Shown here: one piece after another, positions 1-7,390 of the stretch
How positions within the stretch are numbered: position 1 is the stretch's first letter
Layout of the letters: the number at the start of each line of letters is the position of its first letter
From: Desulfobacteraceae bacterium
GTDB lineage: Bacteria > Desulfobacterota > Desulfobacteria > Desulfobacterales > Desulfosalsimonadaceae
Direction of reading: 5' to 3'
Assembly (NCBI GenBank): GCA_003551985.1
Contig: PUOB01000064.1
Coordinates: 1-19,442 of the forward strand
DNA length: 19,442 nt
The notes under the pieces: model-generated
The model's database searches: none
The model's input: only the letters and a program-made list of their open reading frames with translations
Told to the model about the DNA's origin: nothing
Position numbers and translations under genes: made by a program

Positions 1-609
1 CACATATCCGGTGCATATGGTGAGACCGGTTTTCACCTGGATCCCGTAGGTCTTGATCCGGGTTTCCGCATACTGGGCCACGGTTTCCGGTGCGGCTTTA
101 AGGGATCTGGCAATCGCGTCATAGGCCTGGCCGTCGCAATGCCAAGTCTTATCTTCCGGCAGGTCCACATACCGGCATATGGCCTCTGCAATTGGCTTCT
201 GGCTGCTGAAGTCGGCCACGATCGATAGAAGGGATCCGGAGGTCGCCATGCAATGCCAGCGGCAACCCGCCTCATCCAGTGCACAAAAAATCGCACCGAT
301 AAGCGCCGGCTTGCAGTGGTGCGGAAATGCGGAAATCAGGCCTGCCCCCGAGGGCAGGTCCGGTTCCTGGGCGCCCCTGTTACCCCCTGGCACTTCCCCA
401 AGGCAGGTAAATGTTTCCGGTGCCACCAGGCAGGTTATCTGCCGTGGTGAGGCCAGGAAATCAAGATGCAGGAATGCCACATTGATTCGCTCGGCGGCCA
501 GTCTCTGATACAGGTAAACCGGTTTCGGCGCGGACGGATCCGCAACCGCCTGCTCAAGTACCAGAAACCGGCCGCTCAGGCGAAGTTCGTTTATCCGGAC
601 AACCGGCAT
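1..609 (-). CDS. Partial ACT-domain protein (aspartokinase-like tandem ACT), C-terminus off window
   Basis: The frame is open from an ATG at 609 to the window edge (203 codons, no stop). It follows the response regulator stop by 13 bases, so it is probably the next gene of the same operon. An in-frame GTG at 630 would overlap the regulator by a few codons; neither start has a strong ribosome binding site. Two segments resemble ACT repeats of the aspartokinase type: residues about 30-65 (AERINVAFLHLD then ITCLVAPE) and about 90-150 (GLISAFPHHCKPALIGAIFC, then MATSGSLLSIVADF). No kinase domain precedes them, so this would be a stand-alone amino-acid or small-ligand sensing protein. The ACT call is by eye and tentative; the coding call is stronger. 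Confidence 0.55.
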   Translation of the reverse strand, partial: MPVVRINELRLSGRFLVLEQAVADPSAPKPVYLYQRLAAERINVAFLHLDFLASPRQITCLVAPETFTCLGEVPGGNRGAQEPDLPSGAGLISAFPHHCKPALIGAIFCALDEAGCRWHCMATSGSLLSIVADFSSQKPIAEAICRYVDLPEDKTWHCDGQAYDAIARSLKAAPETVAQYAETRIKTYGIQVKTGLTICTGYV

Positions 610-622
610 TTTCGGTCGATCA

Positions 623-1012
623 TTATGCACCCAGGTGATCATCAACAATATCCATAAGCTGATCCATATCAATGGGCTTGGGAATGTAATCGTCCGCCAG
701 GGTGGTTTTCCCCTCATGGTGGGTATAGCTGGTGCTTCGCACGGCATCCCCCACTGCGGTGAGCATCACCACAACGATATTTTTAAGCCCGTCATCCTTT
801 TTGACCTCGTCACAGAGCTCCCAGCCGTTTTTGCGGGGCATCATGACATCGAGAATCATCAGGTCGGGTTTTTCCGCTTTGAGCTTTTCAGCGGCTTCTT
901 CACCGTCATAGGCTTTGGTGACCCTGTAATTTCTGGACGCCAGTCGCATTGAGACGGCCTCCACCAAATCCGGATCGTCGTCAACGACCATAATTAATTT
1001 TTTTTCACTCAT
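623..1012 (-). CDS. Single-domain response regulator (CheY-like receiver)
   Basis: This 129-residue protein is a receiver domain with no output domain. The acidic pocket is D11-D12-D13 (VVDDDPD), the phospho-acceptor is D55 (LMILDVMMPR), the switch threonine is T85 (VMLTA) and the conserved lysine is K112 (IPKPID). The stretch between T85 and K112 is longer than in CheY and carries a polar insert (STSYTHHEGKTTLADD). AAGGAG about 8 bases before the ATG supports the start. It lies 62 bases after metF in the same direction, so it is probably co-transcribed with the methyl-branch genes. No histidine kinase is adjacent; the only kinase in the window is hybrid and about 15 kb away. It may act by phosphorylation-dependent protein interaction. 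Confidence 0.9.
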   Translation of the reverse strand: MSEKKLIMVVDDDPDLVEAVSMRLASRNYRVTKAYDGEEAAEKLKAEKPDLMILDVMMPRKNGWELCDEVKKDDGLKNIVVVMLTAVGDAVRSTSYTHHEGKTTLADDYIPKPIDMDQLMDIVDDHLGA

Positions 1013-1074
1013 CGGTTTCGCTCCTTGCTGATTAATGGTTTTACATTCCGTTTCCAGGATTAGACAAATTGCCG

Positions 1075-1998
1075 CTAGAGTTCCGGACGGGGCAGCAACC
1101 CCGCCTTTTCAACGATTTCCGGAACCTTTTCCTCCCACTCAATCGCCATGATATGAAAGCCCGCCACGCCCGCCACTTCCTTTAACCGTTGAATGGATTC
1201 CACGGCGATCCGGATGCCCTCTTCGGGCTGCTGTTCCTTGGGGACCGATTCCATCCGCTTGACAACGGCATCCGGTACGTCCATCCCCGGCACCCGGTTT
1301 TTCATGTAACGCGCCATTCCCGCCGTTTTCATGGGGGTTATGCCGGCCAGGATATAGACCTTTTCATGCAGGCCCCGCTGACGGACCCCGTCCATCCAGG
1401 TTTCAAACTTGTCGAGGTTGTAGATGCACTGCGTCTGGATGAAATCCACGCCCGCCTTGACTTTTTTTGCCAGCCGCATGACGCGCAGCTCAAAAGGGTC
1501 GGCAAAGGGGTTCGCGGCGGCACCCACGAACATCTTCGGCGGGTGATCGATGTCCTTTCCCCCCTGGAACTTCCCTTCATCGCGCATCTTGACCACCATC
1601 TGGATCAACTGCACGGAATCAATGTCATGGACATTGGCAGCCATGGGATGGTCGCCGAATTTGGGGTGGTCGCCGGACAGGCACAGCATGGTGTTTATCC
1701 CCAGGGAATAAGCGCCGATGATATCCGCTTGAATGGCAAGCCGGTTGCGGTCCCGGGTCACCATCTGGAGCACCGGGTCCAGACCTATCTGCTTTATCAG
1801 GATTCCAGCCGCCCAGCTGGACATGCGCACCATGGCCGTCTGGTTGTCGGTCACGTTGATGGCATCCACCCAGCCGCGCAGCATGCCGGCCTTTTCCTTT
1901 ACCTTCTCAGGCAGGGCACCCCTGGGCGGGCCGCACTCTGAGGTGACCGCCAGCGCGCCCGAAGCCAGCACCTTTTCCAGTCTGCTCTCGGTTTTCAT
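1075..1998 (-). CDS. metF: Methylenetetrahydrofolate reductase, MetF
   Basis: This 307-residue TIM-barrel flavoprotein of the MTHFR family should reduce 5,10-methylene-tetrahydrofolate to methyl-tetrahydrofolate, the last folate step of the Wood-Ljungdahl methyl branch. The N-terminus has the family E-x-x-P-P-R-G pattern (TSECGPPRG, residues 19-27, E21 at the catalytic glutamate position). Further family-like segments are DAINVTDNQ, the RDRNRLAIQADIIGAYSLG flavin/folate region and FIQTQCIYNLDKF. The ATG at 1998 was chosen because GGGAGGA precedes it and it overlaps the metV stop (ATGA), implying translational coupling; the open frame extends further upstream but only through metV sequence. 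The direct metV neighbour and the upstream mvhD/hdrA fit the MetVF-type complex known from acetogens such as Moorella. Confidence 0.93.
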   Translation of the reverse strand: MKTESRLEKVLASGALAVTSECGPPRGALPEKVKEKAGMLRGWVDAINVTDNQTAMVRMSSWAAGILIKQIGLDPVLQMVTRDRNRLAIQADIIGAYSLGINTMLCLSGDHPKFGDHPMAANVHDIDSVQLIQMVVKMRDEGKFQGGKDIDHPPKMFVGAAANPFADPFELRVMRLAKKVKAGVDFIQTQCIYNLDKFETWMDGVRQRGLHEKVYILAGITPMKTAGMARYMKNRVPGMDVPDAVVKRMESVPKEQQPEEGIRIAVESIQRLKEVAGVAGFHIMAIEWEEKVPEIVEKAGLLPRPEL

Positions 1999-2663
1999 GA
2001 TGCCAGATCCTCCCTTATTATTTTCCGGGGCCCGCCGTCGCGGCTGGTCCGCCAGTCCTTGGCTTCGATAACGTCTTCGATCCGCTTTTCCAGTCCCAGG
2101 GCCTTCAAGCGGTCCCAAATCAACTGCCAGGCGCAGTCGACATTGGCGTCGATTTCACATTTGCCTTTCGTGGAACCGCCGCAGGGGCCGTTCAGCAGCC
2201 GCTTGGAGCACCGGGCAATGGGGCAGATGCCGCCGGTGATCCCCAGCACGCAGTCCCCGCATCCCTGGCACCGCTCGGACCACACCCCCTGGCGCTCGGA
2301 TGCGCCCATGAAGGTGGTGTTGACCGCCGGGAAAACGGGTTTTTCCCGAAAGCGCGCGGCAATCGTCTGCACACCGCAGCCGCAGGCCATGGACAAAACC
2401 GCATCGGCACCGTCAATGCTGTTGACCAGTTCCTCCACGTACTCCGGGTCGCACTGGCGTTCCAGCGTCATCTCCCGGGCCTCCATGGTTTTTCCCTGCT
2501 TCAGAAAATGCATCTGCAGGGCAGAAGACAGAAGCGCCACTTCTTTTCTGCCGCCGGCGGAGCATACGCTCACACATTCATTGCACCCGACCAGAAGGAT
2601 TCGGTCATAGGGGGATACACATGCGATAATCTCTTCCATGGGTTTTCGTACTGCCGTTATCAT
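1995..2663 (-). CDS. metV: MetV, zinc/iron-sulfur partner of MetF (MTHFR C-terminal-like protein)
   Basis: This 222-residue cysteine-rich protein belongs to the family annotated as methylenetetrahydrofolate reductase C-terminal, called MetV in acetogens. Cysteines visible are C27/C30/C34 (GCNECVSVCSAGG), C94/C96 (SMACGCG), C132/C135/C138 (CQGCGDC), C147, C152, C161 (LNGPCGGSTKGKC) and C169. In characterised systems MetV connects MetF to an electron-transferring HdrA/MvhD-type module. GGAGA sits about 8 bases before the ATG. The gene starts 28 bases after mvhD ends and overlaps metF by four bases. All cysteine clusters appear intact. Confidence 0.9.
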   Translation of the reverse strand: MITAVRKPMEEIIACVSPYDRILLVGCNECVSVCSAGGRKEVALLSSALQMHFLKQGKTMEAREMTLERQCDPEYVEELVNSIDGADAVLSMACGCGVQTIAARFREKPVFPAVNTTFMGASERQGVWSERCQGCGDCVLGITGGICPIARCSKRLLNGPCGGSTKGKCEIDANVDCAWQLIWDRLKALGLEKRIEDVIEAKDWRTSRDGGPRKIIREDLAS

Positions 2664-2691
2664 CTTTTCATCTCCAGGTTGTTTTCAATAA

Positions 2692-3138
2692 TTATACTGC
2701 CGCGCGCCGCCCCTGCGCCTTACCGGCGGACCGGATCGGACTGGGGCCCAACGCCCGGATCTTTTCGGTAAATTCGCAGGCCGTCTGCGCAAACCGCTCT
2801 CCCATACCGGCAGACATGAGAATCATTTCCACCCGCCGGCTGTCGAATCCGATCTCCTCAAGCAGCGCTTTTACCCGGCGCACCCGGTGCGCTGCCCGGA
2901 TATTGCCGGTTTTGAAATGGCAGTCCCCTTCCATGCACCCGGCCACATAAACGCCGTCAGCCCCTTTCTCAAGGGCTTTCATGACGTGAATGGCATCGAC
3001 TTTGCCGGTGCACGGCACGCGGATAATTTTGACGTTGGGCGGATAGGGTATCCGCTTGCTGCCGGCCATGTCCGCGGCCGTGTAGGCGCAGTAATGGCAG
3101 CAGAATGCGACAATTTCCGGTTCAAAAATATCTGTCAT
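2692..3138 (-). CDS. mvhD: MvhD/FrhD-like iron-sulfur electron-transfer subunit
   Basis: This 148-residue protein is of the methyl-viologen-reducing hydrogenase delta subunit family, which carries a [2Fe-2S] cluster and bridges electron donors to HdrA. Family signatures are FCCHYCAY (C13, C14, C17) followed by AADMAG, the V-P-C-T-G-K motif (C43), and GCMEGDCHF (C68, C73). It begins on the last base of the hdrA stop (TGATG), with GAGAGGA just upstream. It probably assembles with the HdrA protein and passes electrons between it and the MetVF pair. No hydrogenase large or small subunit is in the window, so the usual hydrogenase partner is replaced or encoded elsewhere. Confidence 0.93.
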   Translation of the reverse strand: MTDIFEPEIVAFCCHYCAYTAADMAGSKRIPYPPNVKIIRVPCTGKVDAIHVMKALEKGADGVYVAGCMEGDCHFKTGNIRAAHRVRRVKALLEEIGFDSRRVEMILMSAGMGERFAQTACEFTEKIRALGPSPIRSAGKAQGRRAAV

Positions 3139-6100
3139 CAGTTCATCCTCTCAAACAGGCCGTCAAGTTTGGCCAGTATCTGGTCGTCTTCATACTGCAT
3201 GAGCTGTATGGCCCGGGCCGGGCAGTCGGCCGCGCAGATGCCGCAGCCGTGGCACTTGGCCGGGTCGATTTCAGAATAGCCTTCCGCATTGATAAACGGC
3301 ACGTTGTATGGGCATGCCCGGACACACACGAGGCATGCGGAGCATTTGGCGCCATCGACTTTTGCAACCGCCGCACCCAAATTGATCCACTGCTTTGCCA
3401 GCATGGTCAGCGCCCGGCCGGCAGCCGCCTGCCCCTGGGTGATGCTTTCGTGAATCGTTTTGGGCGCATGGGCCGTGCCGGCCAGAAAAAAGCCGCGCAC
3501 GGACATGTCCGTGGGGCGCAGCTTGACATGGTCTTCCAGGAAATATCCGTCATCCGTGCGGGGCAAATGAAACAGCACCGACAGTTCCTCTGTTGTTTCA
3601 TCATCAGCGATCAAACCGGTACTCAGCACAACGGCATCCGTTGAAATTTCCAGCCGGCAGCCCAGGATATCGTCGTATACGCTTACGACCATGCTGTCTT
3701 GCGCTGCCCGGACGTCCGGGCGCCGTTCCGGCTCATAGCGGATAAACTGCACCCCCTGCTGCCGGGCTTCTCGGTAATAATCCTCCTGGAAGCCATAGGT
3801 GCGGATATCCCGGTTCAGAATATAAATCTGCATGTCCGGGTTCAGGGCCTTCATCCGCAGGGCGTTTTTGATAGCGCTCTGGCAGCAGATGCGCGAACAG
3901 TTTGGATTGCCCGGCTCTCGGGAACCCACGCACTGGATCATGACGACCTGGTCCATGCGCCGGATCGATTCCGGATCATCGGCGATTTTCGCATCCATAT
4001 CCAACTGGGTCAGGACCCGGTCATCTTCGCCCAGCATGTACTGCCGGGGCCGGCTGACCAGGGCGCCCGTGGCCAGGATGGTAGCGCCGTGCTCAATTTG
4101 CATGTAATGCATTCGCGGGCCCGTCTGGATGCCGGTGGTAAACCGGCCGGGCATCCCCTTGTGATCAACGATGATGGATTGAATCAACACCTGGATTTTC
4201 TCGTGGGCCTGAACTTTTTCCATTAAACCGGACATGTACCGGCCCACATCATCCCCTTCCAGGGTTGTTCGCACCGTGCGGGCGATACCCCCAAGGCGGG
4301 CTTCCCGCTCCACCAGGTAGACCCGGAAACCCTGGTCTGCCAGGAGCAGCGCCGTGTTCATGCCGGTCACCCCGCCGCCGATCACCAGCACATTGCGGTT
4401 CATGGGGAGGGAATGCTCCACCAGGGGATGGGCCCGGATGACACCGTAAACCCCCATCTCCAGCATTTTTAAGGCCTTTCGGGTAGCATCCGCCGGTCGA
4501 TCCATGTGTACCCAGGTATCCTGGTCCCGGATGTTGACGATTTCCACCAGGTACTTGTTCAAACCGCAGCGGCGCAGCATGTCCTGGAATTTGGTTTCAT
4601 GGGTCCGGGGAGAGCATCCGCCGATGACCACACGGTTCAACCGGTGCTCCTGAATCAGGGCTTCCATGCGGTTCATGGACTCCTTGCTGCAACCGTACCC
4701 CATGGCTTCGGCGTATGCCACATTGGGAAAATGCCGGGCCTTTTCCACCACTTCGGAGACTGTGATCACCCCGCCGATATTGGTGCCGCAGTCACACACA
4801 AATACGCCTGCACGAAGCGGTTCTGCGGACACATCGCGTTCCGGGGGGAAAAATTCTTCTTCGTTGATGTCATTTTCATCCAGATGCATATGCGCGCCGG
4901 CCATGGCCGCGGCCGCACTGGCCTGGATCATGGTTTCCGGTATATCCTTGGGGCTTTCGCTCACACCGCAGACGTAGATGCCCGGCCGGGAAGTGGCCAC
5001 CGGTTCAAAACCGCAGGTCTTTGCAAAACCGTGTTCATTGAGATCAATGCCCAGGCGATTGGCAAGCGCCACCGAGCTGTCCGGGATCCGAAACCCGGTG
5101 GACAAAACCACCATGTCAAAAATCTCGGTTTGGTGCCTTGCATTGCCGTCCGTTGCATACGTGATGGAAAGGTCGCCGGTGTCCGGGTCCGCCACGACGG
5201 AATGGGGCCGGGAGCGGATGAGCTTGACCCCGTATTCGTCCACGGCCCGGGTCAGATAGCGCTCGTAGTCCTTGCCGAAGGTCCGCATATCCATGTAGAA
5301 GATGCAGGCCTCTATCTCTTCGGCGAACCGTTCCTTGGTGACAATGGCCTCCTTGAGGGCATACATGCAGCAAACACTGGAGCAGTAGGGCACATCCGCG
5401 CGGTTGATCCCCCGGGACCCGACACACTGGACCCATGCTACCCGTGCCGGGCGCTTCTGGTCCGAAGGGCGGACCAATTGCCCCAGGGTGGGGCCGGAAG
5501 CCGACATGATACGCTCGTATTCCAGGCCGGTAACCACGTTGGGATATTTACCCGCACCGAAATTGTCAAGCACTGCCGGGTCAAACAGTTCCGCCCCGGT
5601 GGCAAGGACGATGGCGGACACGTTCAGGGTCTCGGTGGTTTCCCGGTCATCCGGGCGGATGGCCCCGACCTTGCAGACCCCTTGGAGCGCAGCATAATCC
5701 GTGACTTTTTCCGTATCCACGGAAAATGCATAGGGGGTCGCCTGCGGGTAGCGCATGCATGTGGGCGCCCGGGGATCCAGGCCCGGTGTAAATCTTACCC
5801 ATTCGGGAAATTTTTCCACACACTCGCCGCAGGCGGTGCATGTGTTCAGATCAATGAAGCGGGGCATGGTTTTCACGGTGACCTTAAAGTCACCCACATC
5901 CCCGTCTACCTGTTCGACAATGGTCATGGGTTTGAGATCGATGCGTAGCTGCCGCCCGCTTTCGGAAAGATGCGGCGAGACAGTGCACAGATCGCAGTTG
6001 TTGGTCGGAAACGTCCGGTCCAGGCGGGTCATCAGCCCGCCTATGGCGTAGGATTGGTCAATCAGAACCACGTCGCGCCGGGATTCTGCCAAATCCAGGG

Positions 6101-6188
6101 CGGCCCGGATGCCGCCCACGCCTCCACCGATCACGAGCACGGTTTGCGTTCCTTCTTGCCTGGTGTTCATATCCATATATTCCTGCAT
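3138..6188 (-). CDS. hdrA: Tandem HdrA-like FAD/iron-sulfur protein (two HdrA units fused)
   Basis: This 1016-residue soluble protein consists of two HdrA-type flavin units in series; heterodisulfide reductase A proteins carry the FAD that can bifurcate electrons. Unit 1 has the FAD motif GGGVGG (21-26), NNCDLC (C65, C68) and a degenerate inserted ferredoxin: CTACGEC (C117, C120, C123) is followed by KFP where CP is expected, and the second cluster keeps only C172. Unit 2 starts with the HdrA N-terminal cluster (C465, C467, C500, C525), then FAD GGGVTG (604-609) and CVGSREPGNPNCSRICC (753-769). It ends with two intact ferredoxin clusters (C949/952/955/959 and C979/982/985/989). The ATG at 6188 follows GGGGGA; TTG at 6200 and ATG at 6176 are alternatives. 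No HdrB/HdrC genes adjoin it. Confidence 0.9.
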   Translation of the reverse strand: MQEYMDMNTRQEGTQTVLVIGGGVGGIRAALDLAESRRDVVLIDQSYAIGGLMTRLDRTFPTNNCDLCTVSPHLSESGRQLRIDLKPMTIVEQVDGDVGDFKVTVKTMPRFIDLNTCTACGECVEKFPEWVRFTPGLDPRAPTCMRYPQATPYAFSVDTEKVTDYAALQGVCKVGAIRPDDRETTETLNVSAIVLATGAELFDPAVLDNFGAGKYPNVVTGLEYERIMSASGPTLGQLVRPSDQKRPARVAWVQCVGSRGINRADVPYCSSVCCMYALKEAIVTKERFAEEIEACIFYMDMRTFGKDYERYLTRAVDEYGVKLIRSRPHSVVADPDTGDLSITYATDGNARHQTEIFDMVVLSTGFRIPDSSVALANRLGIDLNEHGFAKTCGFEPVATSRPGIYVCGVSESPKDIPETMIQASAAAAMAGAHMHLDENDINEEEFFPPERDVSAEPLRAGVFVCDCGTNIGGVITVSEVVEKARHFPNVAYAEAMGYGCSKESMNRMEALIQEHRLNRVVIGGCSPRTHETKFQDMLRRCGLNKYLVEIVNIRDQDTWVHMDRPADATRKALKMLEMGVYGVIRAHPLVEHSLPMNRNVLVIGGGVTGMNTALLLADQGFRVYLVEREARLGGIARTVRTTLEGDDVGRYMSGLMEKVQAHEKIQVLIQSIIVDHKGMPGRFTTGIQTGPRMHYMQIEHGATILATGALVSRPRQYMLGEDDRVLTQLDMDAKIADDPESIRRMDQVVMIQCVGSREPGNPNCSRICCQSAIKNALRMKALNPDMQIYILNRDIRTYGFQEDYYREARQQGVQFIRYEPERRPDVRAAQDSMVVSVYDDILGCRLEISTDAVVLSTGLIADDETTEELSVLFHLPRTDDGYFLEDHVKLRPTDMSVRGFFLAGTAHAPKTIHESITQGQAAAGRALTMLAKQWINLGAAVAKVDGAKCSACLVCVRACPYNVPFINAEGYSEIDPAKCHGCGICAADCPARAIQLMQYEDDQILAKLDGLFERMN

Positions 6189-6278
6189 GGGTTCCCCCAA
6201 TAATGACGTTTACGAGTCCGTCGTATTTGATTTTTCAGGCACCCGACTGCTGCCGTTGCCGGATGACAGAACCGGACA

Positions 6279-7151
6279 TCACAGCCCGGCGCCCGACAGA
6301 ATATCCGGCAAGCGGTGCTCCCAGCCAAGGGTCGTGATCTTGATGCCCTGAACCCGATTTTTCAGCTCCGCTGCAGCCTCCCCGGCCATGCGAATGCATT
6401 CGGCTTCCCGGTCAGGCGCTTTGCGGATGCGGCGGATCATGTCCTCGGAAATGCGGGAACCGGGATCATGAATGGATATGTACCGGGCCATCCCCACGTT
6501 TTTGAGCAGGAACAAGGTCGCGATTACCGGCAGTCCAAAAGGCTTCAGTGCATCGACGATGCGCTGGTATGCCCCCAGGTCAAACACCGGCGGGGTGACG
6601 ATATACCGGGCACCGGCTTCCATTTTCCTGCCTATGGCTTCCACTTCATGGGCCAACTGCGTGTCGTCGGCCACCGGGGACATGGCGCATCCCACCGTCA
6701 ACTCGGGCGTGCCCTTCAGTTCAAAACCGGCCATATCCACGCCTTCGCACAGGGATCGAATCATTTTTAAAATTTCAACCTCTCCGAGATCATCAACGGC
6801 ACTGGCCTCCCGGTGGTCACCATTGGCCATGGGTTCAGCCGGCACCGCCAACAGGTGCGGTATCCCCAGCACGTAAGCCGCCAGGACGTCGCCCTGTAGG
6901 GCCATCCGGTTTTTATCCCGGCCATAGATATGCACAACGGTTTCAAGCCCCTCCCGGCGCAGCAGGGCGCCGCCGGCCAGCGCGCTCATCCGCATGACGC
7001 CGTTATCCATGTCCGGGATCACCACAGCATCGACCCGGTCTTTCAAGCGCCTGGCATTGGTCACGAGTTCCGAGATATCCACACCCTTTGGGGTATTCAT
7101 CTCGGCAAGCACCACGAACTCGCCAGCTGACAACTTCTTCTTAAAATTCAT
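6279..7151 (-). CDS. Second, divergent MetF-like methylenetetrahydrofolate reductase family protein
   Basis: This 290-residue protein is a paralogue of the metF at 1075-1998. Both share the N-terminal glutamate segment (VVLAEMNTPKG here, E17), a DNGVMRMSALAGG loop corresponding to DNQTAMVRMSSWAAG, the GRDKNRMALQGDVLAAYVLG block and a V-G-M-A-R-Y motif (212-230 region). It lacks the PPRG signature and is more divergent. GAGG lies about 9 bases before the ATG. It lies 90 bases before hdrA in the same direction, so it is probably part of the same transcript. Its substrate may be methylene-tetrahydrofolate or another folate; it could also be a regulatory or alternative-donor isoform. Family membership is secure, exact function is not. 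Confidence 0.8.
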   Translation of the reverse strand: MNFKKKLSAGEFVVLAEMNTPKGVDISELVTNARRLKDRVDAVVIPDMDNGVMRMSALAGGALLRREGLETVVHIYGRDKNRMALQGDVLAAYVLGIPHLLAVPAEPMANGDHREASAVDDLGEVEILKMIRSLCEGVDMAGFELKGTPELTVGCAMSPVADDTQLAHEVEAIGRKMEAGARYIVTPPVFDLGAYQRIVDALKPFGLPVIATLFLLKNVGMARYISIHDPGSRISEDMIRRIRKAPDREAECIRMAGEAAAELKNRVQGIKITTLGWEHRLPDILSGAGL

Positions 7152-7280
7152 AATTAAACCTCGTTAGATAGGTCATTTATCATCGGATTCCGTTTGATTC
7201 GTCAAAAACGGACACCACCGTACTCCAGATATAACCCCTTGATTAGAACCCAGTGAATCCGCTTATTGAGATCTGGTTTC

Positions 7281-7317
7281 TTCGAAATCGAAATCGCTGT
7301 CGGGATCGAAATCGATC
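7281..7317. repeat. Short degenerate tandem of ATCGAAATCG units
   Basis: The plus strand carries TTCGAAATCGAAATCG, a short spacer, then GGATCGAAATCGATCC: four AATCG-type repeats within about 37 bases, in the 240-base gap between cooS and the metF-like gene. It has no coding significance that I can see. It may be a short sequence repeat of the kind dispersed in Desulfobacterota genomes; that comparison is from memory. Confidence 0.4.
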
Positions 7318-7335
7318 CTCTTTCCTTTTTCATGC

Positions 7336-7367
7336 ACCGGCGCCCCGGTTTTTGCCGGGGCGCCGGT
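7336..7367 (-). other. Perfect 13-bp GC-rich stem-loop between cooS and the metF-like gene
   Basis: Arms at 7336-7348 and 7355-7367 are exact reverse complements (ACCGGCGCCCCGG) around a six-base loop. On the minus strand it begins 24 bases after the cooS stop. There is no T-run after either arm, so it is not a standard intrinsic terminator. It could act as an mRNA-stabilising or processing hairpin that sets cooS expression apart from the downstream genes. Confidence 0.7.
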
Positions 7368-7390
7368 ATACTGTATAAATTGAATGACAA

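Noticed and set aside
179..508. Plus-strand frames in the first 600 bases
   Set aside because: The minus strand has an uninterrupted frame with ACT-like segments; the plus frames have no family similarity or ribosome binding sites.
1189..1941. 250-codon plus-strand frame opposite metF
   Set aside because: Antisense shadow of metF with His/Val-rich noise.
4506..5948. 480-codon open frame on the plus strand opposite hdrA
   Set aside because: It is the antisense shadow of a GC-rich gene; composition is rich in His/Gly/Pro/Val and no family is recognisable, while the minus strand encodes a clear HdrA.
7336..7367. Rho-independent terminator after cooS
   Set aside because: The stem is strong but no T-run follows on either strand; kept only as a stem-loop.
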